64,000 nucleotides of DNA from Megascapheus bottae (GCA_024803745.1 JANJXV010000024.1:4496106-4560105); one strand, 5' to 3'; shown: positions 24,145-35,902, counted from the stretch's first letter. The notes: generated from the sequence alone by a model not told the origin. Made by a program: numbers and translations.

Positions 24145-24730
24145 TTAGCGTCAATTTCTTTAAGGTGGTTTGCCCCCATAAAACAAATTGCCATTTTTAA
24201 CTAGATGTATTGTTTTTACAGAATCAGAAGAAAAATACTGAAAAGAGATAAATAAGCAAGGCTGTTTTATTATCCTTAACCTTTTGTTAATTACTGAGAA
24301 TAATGTCATAATTTAGTGTGAAAGTACAGTATGTATGTTCCTACCTACTGCCATGTGATATTAATTTTTTTCTGGATTTTCAGGCATAATTTCTATGTAT
24401 ATGTGGTATTTAATTTAAATACAAGAAAGGACAGAAGTGAAAATAATGGGGAAAATAAATTATAGGTATATTACTCTTTCTAAATTCATGGTATATTACT
24501 CTGTCTAAATGTGATTGCATTTTTTTCTAATTGTGAATGTCCTATCTTTGGAGTATATGTAAGGCTGCAGTTTGAGATTAAGACCTTAATGAAACATCTC
24601 TAGTTCTCTGATAGAACGCTACCCAGATCTTTTTTTCCCCTGAATTTCCAGCTGATTGAAAATATCTGATTGATTAGGTAATCATGAAGACACAATTTGA
24701 ACTGCTTAGGGAGCAATAAAGTATGTGAGG

Positions 24731-24938
24731 TTTTTTTGTTTTGTTTTGTTTTTGCCAATCCTGGGCTTGGGCTCAGGGCTTGAGCAATGTCCCTGGGCCT
24801 TCTCAAGGCTAGAGCTCTACCTCTTGAGCTATAGCACCACTTCTGGCTTTTTTCTGTGTATGTGGTACCGAGAAATCGAACCCAGGTCTTTGTGCATGCT
24901 AGGCAAGCACTCTGCCACTAGGCCAAACTCCTGGCCCA
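24731..24938 (-). repeat. Dimeric ID SINE, minus strand
   Basis: Complete dimer with a (TTTTG)n tail at 24731-24752 and box B complement 'gaaatcgaaccca' near 24872. An open frame reading through it is a chance frame. Confidence 0.88.
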
Positions 24939-25977
24939 TAGCAATGAGTTTTAATAAACAAAAGATTTTATTACTTTATCAAGTGGGCCTATATATTTTA
25001 CTACCACTCTGCAATGATTATGATCATTCTTTTCAGTCTTTACCCCTTCCTAGGACTGATAATTGCTCACTATTCCCAGGAAGATGCCAGCTTGACCTGA
25101 GTAAAATAGATCCTACCAACAATGGTAGAAGAAAGCCTTGGACAATTCTTAAAAATTATATACTTTCTTAAAAGTCTGAACTTTTAAGTAGAAGCTATGT
25201 TCTCACCTACTTTGTTGTTTTTTTATTGGCATTCACTATTAATGATGGAGTAGAACGTGGGGAACTAGCTATTTTTTCCCTGAATTGATTTCCCAAGCTG
25301 AAAAGGCTACAGCATGTTTAGATTTTGGCAGAGCAACAAGACAACTACATGAATCTGACATTCCTTTCTTCTCAGTCATGAGCAAACCATTATATAGTAT
25401 GTGTATAGTGGTAAATTCAGCTTGAATATAGTATACAAAATCCAGATCACAAAGATCTCTTTCCCTATCAGTCCTCTGCTATTGTTGCTCCCCTGAAAAG
25501 GTTGAGTCTGCTGGCCACACAGAAGCCAGAGCTTTATCATGAGCTAGCTGACCTGAAGATGGAAAACCAATTTGTCCTAAATGGCTGCCTTTCCAGTAGG
25601 CTGATTTAGGAGCAATTTGTATGGGAGCTGGATAAGCAGAAGCTGGTACCTCTTCATTTAGAGAAGTTTATGACTAAGTGATCTACTCACCTACCTAGAA
25701 GGTTATTTTCTGTTCTGTACATCTCAAAAGAGAACGTTTCCTCAGTTTGATTAGTTTTCCCAAAATGAATTTCACAGACTTGGAGGCTATTTTTCACCCG
25801 TTTTGAGATAAGAAAGTAATGGTGCTATAGCATAAATTTGGTTACAAATGCTAAAGAAGTGGTAGCTTTTCTTATTTTGGAAAAATTTAAATGCAATTAT
25901 TTACTGCCGTGCTCCCTTAACTTTTTCTTTATAAATACTTTGATTCTCTTTACCTTCCCCAACAACTCCATTTGCAT

Positions 25978-26006
25978 GTCCTTCCTTTCCTTTCCTTCTT
26001 ACTTTT

Positions 26007-26041
<35 letters not shown>

Positions 26042-26177
26042 GCCTGCGTGCCTGCGTCTCTCTCCCTCTCCCTCTCCCTCTCCCTCTCCCTCTCCCTCTC
26101 CCTCTCCCTCTCCCTCTCCCTCTCCCTCTCCCTCTCCCTCCCTCCCTCCCCTTCTCTCTCCCTCCCCCCTCTCTCCC

Positions 26178-26251
<74 letters not shown>
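25978..26251. repeat. Long pyrimidine microsatellite (TGTC, CTCTCC and CT blocks)
   Basis: Consecutive blocks: (TGTC)n at about 26008-26041, TGCC/TGCG variants, (CTCTCC)n at about 26057-26137, mixed CCT/CT, then (CT)n to 26250. It ends at the tail of the minus-strand SINE at 26252, the same arrangement as at 14573-14806. Long leucine/serine frames across it are artefacts. Confidence 0.92.
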
Positions 26252-26254
<3 letters not shown>

Positions 26255-26360
26255 TTTTATCGTGGTTCTGGGGCTTGAGCTCAGCCTGGGTGTTGTCCTT
26301 GAGTTTCTCTCAAGGCTAGCACTCTGCCACTTGAGCTACTACTTCACTTCTTGCTTTAAT
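26252..26360 (-). repeat. B1-ID SINE, tail-proximal half (split by another SINE)
   Basis: ID-like unit of a minus-strand composite SINE; its B1 half resumes at 26613-26732 after an inserted + strand SINE. Confidence 0.75.
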
Positions 26361-26371
26361 AAAAATAATAA

Positions 26372-26570
26372 TTGCTGTCAGGAGTTTAGCCTAGTGGTAG
26401 AGTGCTTGCTTAGCATGTACAAAGACCAGGGTTCGATTCCTCCATACCACATACACAGAAAAAGCTAGAAGTGGTACTATGGCGCACGTGGCTGAGCTCT
26501 GTCCTTGAGAAAGACCACGGACAGTGCTCTGGCCCTGAGCTCAAGCCCCAAGACTGGCAAATAATTAATA

Positions 26571-26611
<41 letters not shown>

Positions 26612-26612
26612 A
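26372..26612 (+). repeat. Dimeric ID SINE, plus strand, with (ATG)n tail
   Basis: Both ID units are present in the sense direction, the first with box B 'gggttcgattcc' intact. The A tail has become (ATG)n at 26571-26611. It sits inside the older minus-strand SINE, head-to-head with that element's ID half. Confidence 0.88.
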
Positions 26613-26732
26613 ACCATTGGAGACAATAGTCTCATAGGCTATCCTGTCTGGACTGACTTTAAACGGTGAGCCTCAGATTGCACAGCCTCCTTGACTAGCT
26701 AGAATTCTAGGTATGAGCCACTGGCATCCAGT
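26613..26732 (-). repeat. B1-ID SINE, B1 half (continuation of 26252-26360)
   Basis: Carries the linker ('attggagacaatagtctcat') and the B1 head in reverse complement ('gactagctagaattctaggt'). Order and orientation fit one element with 26252-26360. Confidence 0.75.
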
Positions 26733-26824
26733 CCATCTGCATTTTTCTATATAGTTATAAGGAACTTTTTTTTCCCCTGGGAGACAAATTAGGCAAATTT
26801 GAAGGCAAATTTGCTATACTTTTT

Positions 26825-27150
26825 TTAAAATTTTGACAGTGCTGGGGTTTGCAATCTGGACCTTTTGCTTACGAGGCAGGTACTCTCTGACTTGACTCAT
26901 GCTCCAGCTCTTTTGGCCAAGGTTACATTTTTAGAAAGAATGTTATGATGTTTGCCTAGGGAAGCTTGGATCTCGAGTACCCTTCTTATACTTCCCAGAA
27001 CTGGAAGGATAAATGTGAGCCACTACACCTGGCTTTTTGTTGAGATGGGGGTGGGGCGTCTTAATTTTTGTCTAACTAACCTCAAGCCATGACCTTAATT
27101 TCTATCTCCTGTGTAGCTGAGATTATCATAGTTGTGAGCCATTACAACTG
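26825..27150 (-). repeat. Cluster of degraded ID- and B1-like remnants
   Basis: An ID-like unit (26825-26915) and two B1-like pieces ending 'gagccactacacctggc' (about 26940-27033) and 'gagccattacaactgg' (about 27040-27152), all minus strand and strongly diverged. Confidence 0.5.
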
Positions 27151-27816
27151 GTGAAGATATGTAAATTCTCTTAAAAATTTCATGCTTTTATACCCTTTCA
27201 TACTTTTATACCCTTTACATATATACACCCTTTATAAATTACATATATATTTAATATATTAGAGATATTCATGTTTAAATATTTTTACTTCATCTTGAAC
27301 ATTTTTAATAAATACTATTAAAACTGAGTATGAACTTCTTGATATATATAATCAAAAAGAAATTTGGGTTAAATTTGGCCACTAAAGAATAATTTATTTT
27401 GCTATGTAGATTTTAAAAAGTAGACAAGATTTTATTCTCATCAATATTTCGCATGCCTGTTTAGTAATGTTTTTAACCAACAGAGGTCCTGCTTACTTGT
27501 TATTTCATAAAGTATTTGTGTAAGTAAACTCAGAGTAGCAATTCTCAAGTCAAACTCAACACAAGAGATTGCATATTTTAGAATAAAGCCCAATTCTCCA
27601 AGAACCAGCTTGGTGGATTTTAAACATAGATTATTCATAAAAATAAGAACTAATTTGCATATACCACTTTGATGTAGTTAAAAGTAGCAGAAGTTCTTCT
27701 GTAATGATTAAAGTATTCTTAAATTGTACCTAATTTGATGAACATGTTTGCTAAGATGTATTAAAAAAGGAAATCACTGTTCTCTTATGCAAATTTATTT
27801 TCTTTTTCTCTAACAG

Positions 27817-27889
27817 ATATAAGCTTACCAAAGTCAGCGACAATATGTTACACAGCCGCCTTGCTCAAAGCAAGAGCTGTCTCTGACAA
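27817..27889 (+). CDS. ST7: ST7 exon ([23 protein letters not shown])
   Basis: A 73-bp exon after the acceptor tttttctctaacag. Its first two bases complete the aspartate split from the previous exon. It then encodes [23 protein letters not shown] and ends with AA, two bases of a lysine codon, before the donor gtaagt. The match to ST7 is clear. The amphipathic stretch [15 protein letters not shown] is likely a helix of the same helical-repeat region as the exon at 7960 (inference). A small exon at the end of a 19.7-kb intron. Confidence 0.92.
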
Positions 27890-29289
27890 GTAAGTGAATA
27901 ATAACTTGTGTGGTACTAAAACCTGAACAGACTTAAAGAGACCTGTTCCCTCTGAGGACTTTCTCTGGAAGTTTCTCTTAGTCTGTGATACCCCTGCTTG
28001 TGAGCATGCACTTTTCAAAACCTGCTGATCTTTCTTTCACTGCTAGAACTTGGAAATGTCTATTCCCAGGTATCGTAAGAAATTTTATGCCTCTGAAGTG
28101 ACTTTAAACAAAAACAGACAATAGGTAACAAAAGGCCTACTTAGAATTTATGCAGAATGCTGTTCTTTTATTCACTTTTTGCATATCCATCTCCCTTCAG
28201 TGGTCATCATTGGGTAATGCGATGTGGCATCAGGGATTGTCATCTCCCATTCTTTGCCTCAAGAATTCCAGATTAGCTTCCTGCTTAGGGTCTGTTTACT
28301 TTGTTCCTTCTTAGTGGGACATTTGCCCATTTTATTCAGGCAAGTGACTATGGCATACTCTGTGCATCTGAGGAAGATGGGCAGGTGAAAGAGCACTTAA
28401 ATGTTTTTGAGTTCACAAATGTTTATACTTCCCCAATGCAATCCCTCCATAGCATCGAAAAGCAGAGGAACAGGAAACCAGCCTCTGCTGTGTCAGACAG
28501 GTTTGCTGTTAAGTGTGTGTGCACTTCAAGACCGAAGTAATTTTCTTTCATTCTTTTTTATCCTGTAGATCGCCAGTACCTACTGCAACATCTTTTCTCC
28601 CTACACAGCGACTCCAGCTTGGGAGGGCAGGGCCAGGGTTGTCACAGCTTCCCCTGTGGTGTCTGCCTGCCAAGCACAGCTCTGGAGTTAGCCCTGGGTG
28701 TGAGGTGAGAAAGAGATTGCATGGTCTGGTTTTTTTTTTGTTTTTGTTTTTGTTTTTTCCATTCCCTGGGGCAAGTGTCTTGCCCCACAGTTTGGGCAAG
28801 CACACCTCCTGCCAAACTGCCCCAAGCAGCCTTGCCTGCTGCCAAAGCTGCTAATTTAACATCCATGGCAGCCCTGACATTGGGTGGGGAGCCTCCTTTG
28901 AAATTCTAGTCCTGTTTTTAACCAAGTGCGCTCTTCTAGAACATGGTTTCCTCTTTTTCCTACCACTGTCTGCCCTCAGCAGCCTTCCCTTCTTCCCTCC
29001 TCCCACTTAAAGCAGGTACCTTGTAGGAAATTTAGATTAGCTATTTAGACAGAGAGACTTGACAGATGAACTTTAACTTCTGCCTTGAAAGATGCTTTCT
29101 GCCTCTGCTGGGGGGTTTTGTTGGCCTCAGTTTCAGGGGCCATTCAGAGGTTCATGTAGTGGAAATTTGATGAGCTCATGCCATTGGCTCGCTGCAATTT
29201 TATGGGCCCTTGATGTGTAGATGTCTTTCTGAGCATATGTGCCCAAGCAGTGGTCCCAACTGGATGGTGTTTGTCTTTCTGCATTTCAG
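27890..29289 (+). other. ST7 intron, 1.4 kb
   Basis: Free of SINEs and LINEs as far as I can see, and more GC-rich than its neighbours in 28560-28900. It contains the candidate alternative exon at 28569-28704 and a T/G-rich run at 28731-28757. Confidence 0.85.
28569..28704 (+). CDS. Candidate unannotated ST7 alternative exon (speculative)
   Basis: A pyrimidine-rich acceptor ending tatcctgtag precedes 28569 and a donor gtgaga follows 28704. The 136 bp are GC-rich and open in the frame set by the upstream exon: its first base completes the pending lysine codon and 45 full codons follow (SPVPTATSFLP ... GVSPGCE). It exits in phase 0, the same as exon 29290-29392, so it could join in frame to 43046 as a mutually exclusive alternative. 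Splicing it to 29290 instead would shift frame and meet a stop within about 25 codons. I do not recognise the peptide. It may be chance. Confidence 0.25.
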
Positions 29290-29392
29290 ATTCTCTCCAG
29301 AGGCTGCATCTCGACGGGGGCTGAGCACAGCAGAGATGAATGCAGTAGAGGCCATTCATAGAGCTGTGGAATTTAATCCTCACGTGCCAAAA
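29290..29392 (+). CDS. ST7: ST7 exon ([20 protein letters not shown])
   Basis: A 103-bp exon after the acceptor gcatttcag. The first base completes a lysine; 34 codons follow, beginning [16 protein letters not shown] and ending [10 protein letters not shown]. It exits in phase 0 at the donor gtgagt. The sequence matches ST7 strongly. The run [17 protein letters not shown] resembles the N-terminal helix pattern of a TPR motif, ending at the usual proline position (inference). No disruptions. Confidence 0.93.
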
Positions 29393-29944
29393 GTGAGTCT
29401 TTAGATGTATCCATCCCCAGAAACTCATAAGGATAGCAAGAGCAGGCATTTACTGGAAACAGTGACCTGTTCTCAATAGGTCTGGCTGTACAATAATGGA
29501 TTTCATCAGACAAATGTTGGAGCCCTGTAGTATTTTTAAGTACAAAGTCCTTTCATAAGCAAAACCTTAAACCTTGGGGGTTGTTTTTGAACATCACATA
29601 ATAAGGTAAGTTGAACTTGTTCAGGCAAACCAGTTCAAGAAACCTAAATTGGCAAAGAGTAGAAATCTTGAAGATTTAATCCACTTGCTAGAAATTCATA
29701 CCCATAATGTTACATAGACCAAATTTGGAAAATTAATACATTTTGTTGTGAATAAAACTTGTAAAAAAACAACTGATAAGATATTCCATGTCTCTATTCA
29801 GTACTGGGAGTAAAATAATAGAGAAAGCCTCAAAGTGTATAGTATTTTGATTAGTTATGCCATTTCTATAGATAAAATAGGAAATACTTATCTTAGTTGC
29901 TGGACACATATTTGGCCTGTTTATAGTCAGTATTGCCCACATTT

Positions 29945-30137
29945 TTTTTTTACCAGTCCTAGAGCTTGAACTCAGGGCTTGGGCACTGTCCTTGGATACT
30001 TTTTGCTCAAGTGCTCTGCCAGTTGAGCCACAGTGCCACTTCCGGCTTTTTCTGTGTGTACGGTACTGAGGAATCTAACTCAGGACTTCATGTATGCTAG
30101 GTATGAGCACTCTATCACTAGGCCACACTCCCTGCCC
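29945..30137 (-). repeat. Dimeric ID SINE, minus strand, with 11-bp target-site duplication
   Basis: Full dimer with short T tail. Perfect duplication tgcccacattt at 29934-29944 and 30138-30148. Box B is mutated ('gaatctaactcag'). Confidence 0.88.
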
Positions 30138-30929
30138 TGCCCACATTTCTCTCCTAGGTTGGTTTTTAGGAAGTGAAATTTGGACAGAGGATAGTTCTGT
30201 AATCTTTAACTTGGTAATTAGCTGTATTTAGAGTTCACCTGTATTTGAGTAACTGCTGTGTGATAGATATGTAGTCAGAGATCATGTTCAGTCTCTGGAT
30301 ATTAAGCACATTTTTGTCTCTAAAAGATGATTCTTGCCATTTACACCAGGTTATTTGAAGGCATAAATTTTTTTAAACATATCTAATAAAGATTTATTGA
30401 CAAAGGAAGGCAGTTTACGTGTTGTAGCAGTACTATAGCAGAGGGTGGTGTGTGTGAATGTGTGTATGTGAGATGATTTATGGAGTTACCTACTTTAGTT
30501 TATTTTGTTGATATCTAGCATAATAGAGATAAGTAATCTAATATCATTCTTAAGGTTTTAAGCAAGTCAAGGTCATAGTTTTGCTTAAGAGGAAATTGAA
30601 GAGTAGTGCATAGTGACATGTTCATATACAAATGCACATATCCACTCTAACTCTAGTGAATAATAACAAAGTATGTGTTTGTCAAGCAAGTATTATACAT
30701 TGGAAGCTATAAATATACATTTTTATATAGTATCTATTCACCTAAGCTAAAACTTTATTAAACATTGATTAAAAATTTAAGGCTAGGCATAAAAACATTG
30801 TCCCAAATTGCAGTAAACTTAAGTCATCCATTAATATTTATTTAATACTGTTTAACTACAGAGCTATTTTGTGAGTATAAGACTCTCTAAGTACTATTGA
30901 GCAAAATCTGCTCTCCAAAGTGAAAACTT

Positions 30930-31090
30930 GGGTTCAAGTTCTAGCTGATTTATAAGCCAGAGAACTTTGGGCTTAGCATTTCTGAATGCATCTTTTGAAT
31001 AAAGATCAAAATACAATACGAAAATACAAAGGCTATCTTCTATGATAAAGATTAATTGAGATAATGTATTTGAAGTTTTTTAGAAAATAC
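30930..31090 (-). repeat. MIR-like remnant, minus strand
   Basis: 'tgggttcaagttctagctga', 'cttagcatttctgaatgcatc', 'ttgaataaagat' and 'ttaattgagataatgtattt' follow the MIR reverse complement in order. Confidence 0.5.
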
Positions 31091-32004
31091 TTCAATACTA
31101 TATATTTGTTTGTTATTAAAAAATACTTGGTTTGTTGGGATTCCCTATACCTAGGAACTAGATCTTTTCCACTTGTCCTAACTAGAGCTTTAAAATCAAG
31201 ATAAAATCTGTATAATTTATTGATTACATAGTTGGACTGAAATGGTCAAATGTAGTATTATGGTCTGATATGGGAGCCCTTAGAAAAGATTGTTAAAACC
31301 CAAATGAGTTTCAGATTGCTACTAGAAGAATTTAATGAAGTCAGATGGCATTCTTACGAAACAAAATGATTCTGAAAGTGGAAACATTTCAAATATTAAC
31401 ATGTTTTAGCTAACACATAGAAATTATACATATTTTTAAGGTACAATGTGCATTTTAATATTTTAATGCATGTATATGCAATGTGAATGGTCAGATCAGG
31501 GTAACCGTCATCTATTGGGTTTTTTTTTAATACACATCATTGCTTTGAGATCATCTCAAATATTTGATTTCACCTCATTTTCTAATTATGAAACAGAGAA
31601 GATAGTGTGTTATACTTGTCTTCACTGAGGAAAAGTATCTGACAAAAGAGAAGAATTATTTATTTTGAGTCATGCTTTTCGGTAAACATTTATGGGGAGA
31701 ATGTGACAAAGTGGAGGAGTTTATATCATGGCAGCCAGGAAGAGAGTATGCCTTAGAGATACAGTTTTCTTCTTTTCCCCCTTCACTACACATCTTCCCC
31801 TAGCCTGTGGGATGGTACTGTCCACATCAAAAGAGGGCTCTTCTAGAACTCTGGTTACTGTCATTCTCCCTGGAATCACCCTAACAGATACACCCAGAAA
31901 TAAAATTACTAATATTGCTTCTTCTCAGTCCAATCAAATTAACAATCAAGATTAACCATCACAAGTCTACCCCTTGTCAGTCTGATAGCCAACTACACCT
32001 CTTT

Positions 32005-32205
32005 TTTTTTTTTTTTTTTTGCCAATTCTGGGGCTGGAACTCAGGGCCTGAGCACTTTCCTTGGGCTTTCTCAAGACTAGGTCTACCACTTGAGCCACAG
32101 AACCACTTCCAGCTTTTTTTCCCCTATGTATGTGGTACCGAGGAATCAAACCCAGGTTTTCGTGCATGGTAGGCAAGCACTCTACCACTAGGCCAAACTC
32201 CTGGT
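32005..32205 (-). repeat. Dimeric ID SINE, minus strand
   Basis: Full dimer with a long T tail (32004-32021). The word cacctcttt occurs at both ends (about 31996-32004 and 32214-32222), a likely target-site duplication. Confidence 0.87.
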
Positions 32206-33355
32206 CTCAAATGCACCTCTTTAACTATACCTTTCTTAACCCCTAAAAATTTCAAGTCTCTCTAATAATTTATTCTCATCCACTGTTGAAAAGCTCCAGT
32301 TTAAAGTCTCCTTTAAGAAGGAAAGAAAACTCTTAGCTATGAGCCGTTGTTTAAAAAAGAAGTGACATATTTTCAATATAAAATGACATAGGATAAATAT
32401 TCCCATTCCAAAGATGAGGAATAGGAGAATAAGAAAAAAGAAAAAACCTAAATAAGACAAACTGGAAACCATCAGAACAAACATTAAATCCTGTAGCTCT
32501 GTGTCCAGTATCTGAAGCATATGAGAGTGTGTTGTAAGCTCCAATTGACATGGATAGTCTATCGCTCTAGTTTGCCAATTGTAGCACATGTGGCTTCTCT
32601 TGGGTTGGCTCCAGTGGTTGCTTGAGGTTTCCTAGCACAAGTTCCATGTTGCTAGCTTCTTTGACATTTTGGGGTCTCTGTTATAGCTGAGGCTTTACTG
32701 TCAGCTTTCTCTTTTTGGAGGATGCCTACAGATATCCTAACACATTGCCTGGCATTCCAGATCTCCCTTTGAAATATGGGTAGTAGCTTCCATGACTCCA
32801 TACCTTGTGTGTTCTGCATACCTTCAAAACTATCGTGTAGGCATGTGAAGAGTGCCTCTAGCTTAAGCAATAGGCAAGCTCTATTAGAAAACAGCTGCAG
32901 CCTCCTCTGAGTACCAGGTTGGCACTTTTCATGAGCAAACATAGAGTAGTGAGTGTTACTCCTTACCAGCTCACAAAACTTGAAAATAACAAAAAAAGTA
33001 AAAAGCCAAGCACTGTATTAGAAAGGAGAGACAATTAACCCCTAGAATTCATGAAGTTTTAGACTGTGGAAGATTAGTAATGAGAAAATGAGCAAATAGA
33101 GTTCATTACTAATCACATTACCCACCCCCACCCTTGCCAAAATACTGCAGCTGTGTTCCATGGAAAACAGAAACTCCTTAAGTATCTCTTAGAAATCAAA
33201 CCCAACATCCTTTTCTCCTTCCCTCTTGGCTTCCTCAGAAGAAATCCTATTCATACTTCACTAATCCCTTCACTACCGCCATTAAATTTACCACCAGGAC
33301 ACCTGTGTCTCTTTCTCCTTACAGTCTCCTTACAGTTGGTCCTTGTGTTTCTTTT

Positions 33356-33842
33356 TCTTTTTTTTTTTCCTTTGGTTGATGGTGGGGCTTGGATTCTGGG
33401 CCTAGGCTCTGTCTCTGAGCTCTTTGGCTCAAGGCTACCATCCTACTCCTTGAGCCACTTCCGCTTTTCTAATGGTTAATTGGAGATAAGAGTCAAATCT
33501 CTGGGTCTTTAGTGCCCAGACCGGTTATTTGCTTTGGCAGTAATGGGGTTTGAACTCAGGGCCTTGCACTTACATGTAGAATACTCTACCAACTAAACCT
33601 TGCTTCCAGCCTTTATCTTTACTAGTTATTTTGAGATAGAGTCTTATTTTCTACCCAGTTTTACACCTGGATAGTGATAATCTATTTATGCTTCCTATTG
33701 AAGCTGGGATATTAGGTACATGCTATTTTTTGCTATGATGGTCTCACTGACTTTTCTGCCTGGGATGATCTGGAACTGCAGTCTTCCAGATTTCAGCTTC
33801 CCAAGTAGCTGAGATTATAAGCATGAGACACCAATACCCAGC
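33356..33842 (-). repeat. SINE cluster: truncated B1-ID plus older ID- and B1-like units
   Basis: 33356-33525 is the tail, ID unit and linker of a B1-ID element lacking most of its B1 head. 33527-33610 is an ID-like unit ('ggggtttgaactcagggcct'). 33611-33842 is old B1-like sequence ending 'aagtagctgagattataagc'. All minus strand. Confidence 0.65.
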
Positions 33843-34289
33843 TTATTCCCTGTTTTTAAAGAAGAAAAATGTATTCATGTGGTTCTGGGCAAATAAAGGG
33901 CTATCCTTATGTCAGTTCTATACTTTCATCTCCATGTCATGGTTTCTGGCCTTAGGTGCTCTCTGCAGATCTCAGGAGTAGTGACTTAGCATATACTGCC
34001 TCCAGTAATTTGGTAGTTTGTGTCTGCTTTGTAAGTTTAATTGATTGTGGTCAGTTCAAAGTTAGCCATTTACTCCTTTCTGACCTGTGCTTGCAGTCAT
34101 GTTCTCAGTGTAGTAATATTTCTGCCCCTTGCTACTCCCACTTGGCCCTGTCCACCCCAGCACAATACTTCATGTCTGGAGTGAAACTTCCTCATCTCAG
34201 GCCCCTTTCTTCTTCAATTTCCTTTCATAGTTCCTTTAGTAAAACTGACACATAAATGTGTCCTGTGTATAAATGAGGTTGTCTCATAA

Positions 34290-34600
34290 TAATTCCTTTT
34301 TCCATTCTTTATTACCCCTGTATTACTGAGACAGGATGTCATTGTGGGTTTGGGCTTTCTGTCACTATAAACAATACCAGGGACAAACAACATATAAAGA
34401 AAAAAAAGGTAAACTTTGGCTTAGAGTTGTGTGAGTTTCAGTATATGATCAGTGGACCCCATTTCACTGGGGCCCATGGTGAAGCAGCACATCATGATTG
34501 GTATGTGTGGAAACATCATTCTCCTCATGGCTGGGAGGCAGAATGGGTTGGATCCCAACACCACTTTGAAGGATATTTTCCCCATAACCTGTAGAAAACG
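34290..34600. repeat. Unclassified interspersed repeat (probable)
   Basis: 'ggctttctgtcactataaac ... aaagaaaaaaaaggtaaactt ... ggcccatggtgaagcagcac' resembles a widespread mammalian/rodent repeat that I cannot name with certainty. It directly precedes a LINE-1 end. Confidence 0.3.
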
Positions 34601-34940
34601 AACTCTAGGATATACAAACAAGAGCTTTATCTTTGTGTGCGTTGTTCTTAATGTACTAGGTGAAACTATTCCTTTCCTTTTTGTTTTCCCCTATGGTTAA
34701 TCTCATATGGTTGCTGTATCTGACTTTGTTACCTGGTATATTGTGTATGTGTTCATTTGTTTATTTGAAACAGGGAAGGAAGGGGGGAAAACAAAATGAT
34801 TGGGAGGGATTGGGGAGGGAAAGGGGGACAAAAACATAAGAAGGGGTATCCATGTTCAAGAAGTAATGCACACATTACCTGACAAGTGTAACCGTTACCC
34901 CTCTATAAATTATCCTGACAATAAAATACAATAATAATTT
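34600..34940 (+). mobile_element. LINE-1 3'UTR fragment, plus strand
   Basis: Matches the 3'UTR of the 50896-51377 LINE-1: 'ggatatacaaac', 'ttcttaatgtacta', 'actttgttacctggtatatt', a purine-rich stretch (34771-34830), then 'aagtaatgcacacattacct' and an A-rich end. No ORF2 sequence. More diverged than the 50-kb copy. Confidence 0.82.
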
Positions 34941-35902
34941 TTTTAAAAAGAATAAGAAGCTCCTATACACCAAGAGCATCATAGAGAGGGCTGGCCAGCT
35001 CCCTGGAGCACCTGGATGTTTGGGATGGAGTTGTTCAAGGGCATCCAGGAAACTCACCAGTGCCAGTGGACAAAACTATATAGCTTAATATTGCCTAACA
35101 TCCCAGTTCCACTATCCCACGTGCCTTGAGCCTATTTAGGGCAGTGTAGACAGGAGAATAGGCAGCTCTGAATTTGCTGAAGAGCTTGCCACACTACTAG
35201 GACATTTATTTACTATTACAGTAGCCTAGACTGGTCAGAATATTGGGGTGAGTCTTACCTAATATTTTAAAAATTATAAATCTAAGAGTATAGAAACTCA
35301 TGCAAAAATAGGAAAGAATTAAGAATGTGATGTCACTCCATTCTCATTAAAAATTTACTTTTTTTCCTTTCAAAAATCTCATCTATTGGTAAGCTAGAAA
35401 CTCTTAATTTCATGGGGATTTTAGAGGCTTATGAAGGAAAATATGCTGGTAATTGTATATGCTAATGGAGTATCTACAGGACATTGTGATAGCAGTGGAA
35501 ATTCTATTTCATGCAAGCACTAAAGCAATCCTCTCTTTATATCTTGGTAAAGCTGATTGACAGAGTATAAAATTGCTTTTTAATCCAATTTAGGAAACAA
35601 TGCATAGTGGGTTTGAGCATGTAAAAATGCTTCAAGCGTGGAGCAGAAATTCAAAATACCCTGGAAGATTATATATGATATTGTATATCAATGGCACATT
35701 TCAGAAATATTATTTCAATATAACTTCCTTTGAATTGAGTCATGCTTTGTCCCAAAGCTTTTTTTGGATTAATGTGAGAAGAAAGATGGTGCAGAGGAAA
35801 ATGAAGAGAAGCCAATTTTTAATCCACATCCTCGAAGAATAGGAAGTTTCTCTTTCTTTAACAAAAAGAACTGCAGATACTCCTATCAAGGTCACCCTTT
35901 CT

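Larger units (their letters stand above)
8075..27816 (+). other. ST7 intron, 19.7 kb
   Basis: This is the largest intron seen. It holds SINEs at 8893, 11434, 14806, 16336, 16625, 19938, 20688, 24731, 26250, 26372 and 26935; MIR remnants near 9080, 11145, 11690 and 12489; a double-ended LINE-1 (16926-17524), a tiny LINE-1 (24044-24144), an old LINE-1 (21981-22275) and a solo LTR (18594-18942). Three long pyrimidine tracts lie at 14573, 19237 and 25978, and a 98-bp direct repeat at 12719 and 13224. The stretches 9400-11100, 13330-14560, 17890-18590, 22620-24020, 24940-25970 and 27150-27780 contain nothing I can name apart from a small tandem duplication at 23315. Confidence 0.85.

Noticed and set aside
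25838..26319. 146- and 115-codon leucine/serine-rich frames
   Set aside because: Produced by the TGTC/CTCTCC/CT repeats; every frame of such a repeat is open.
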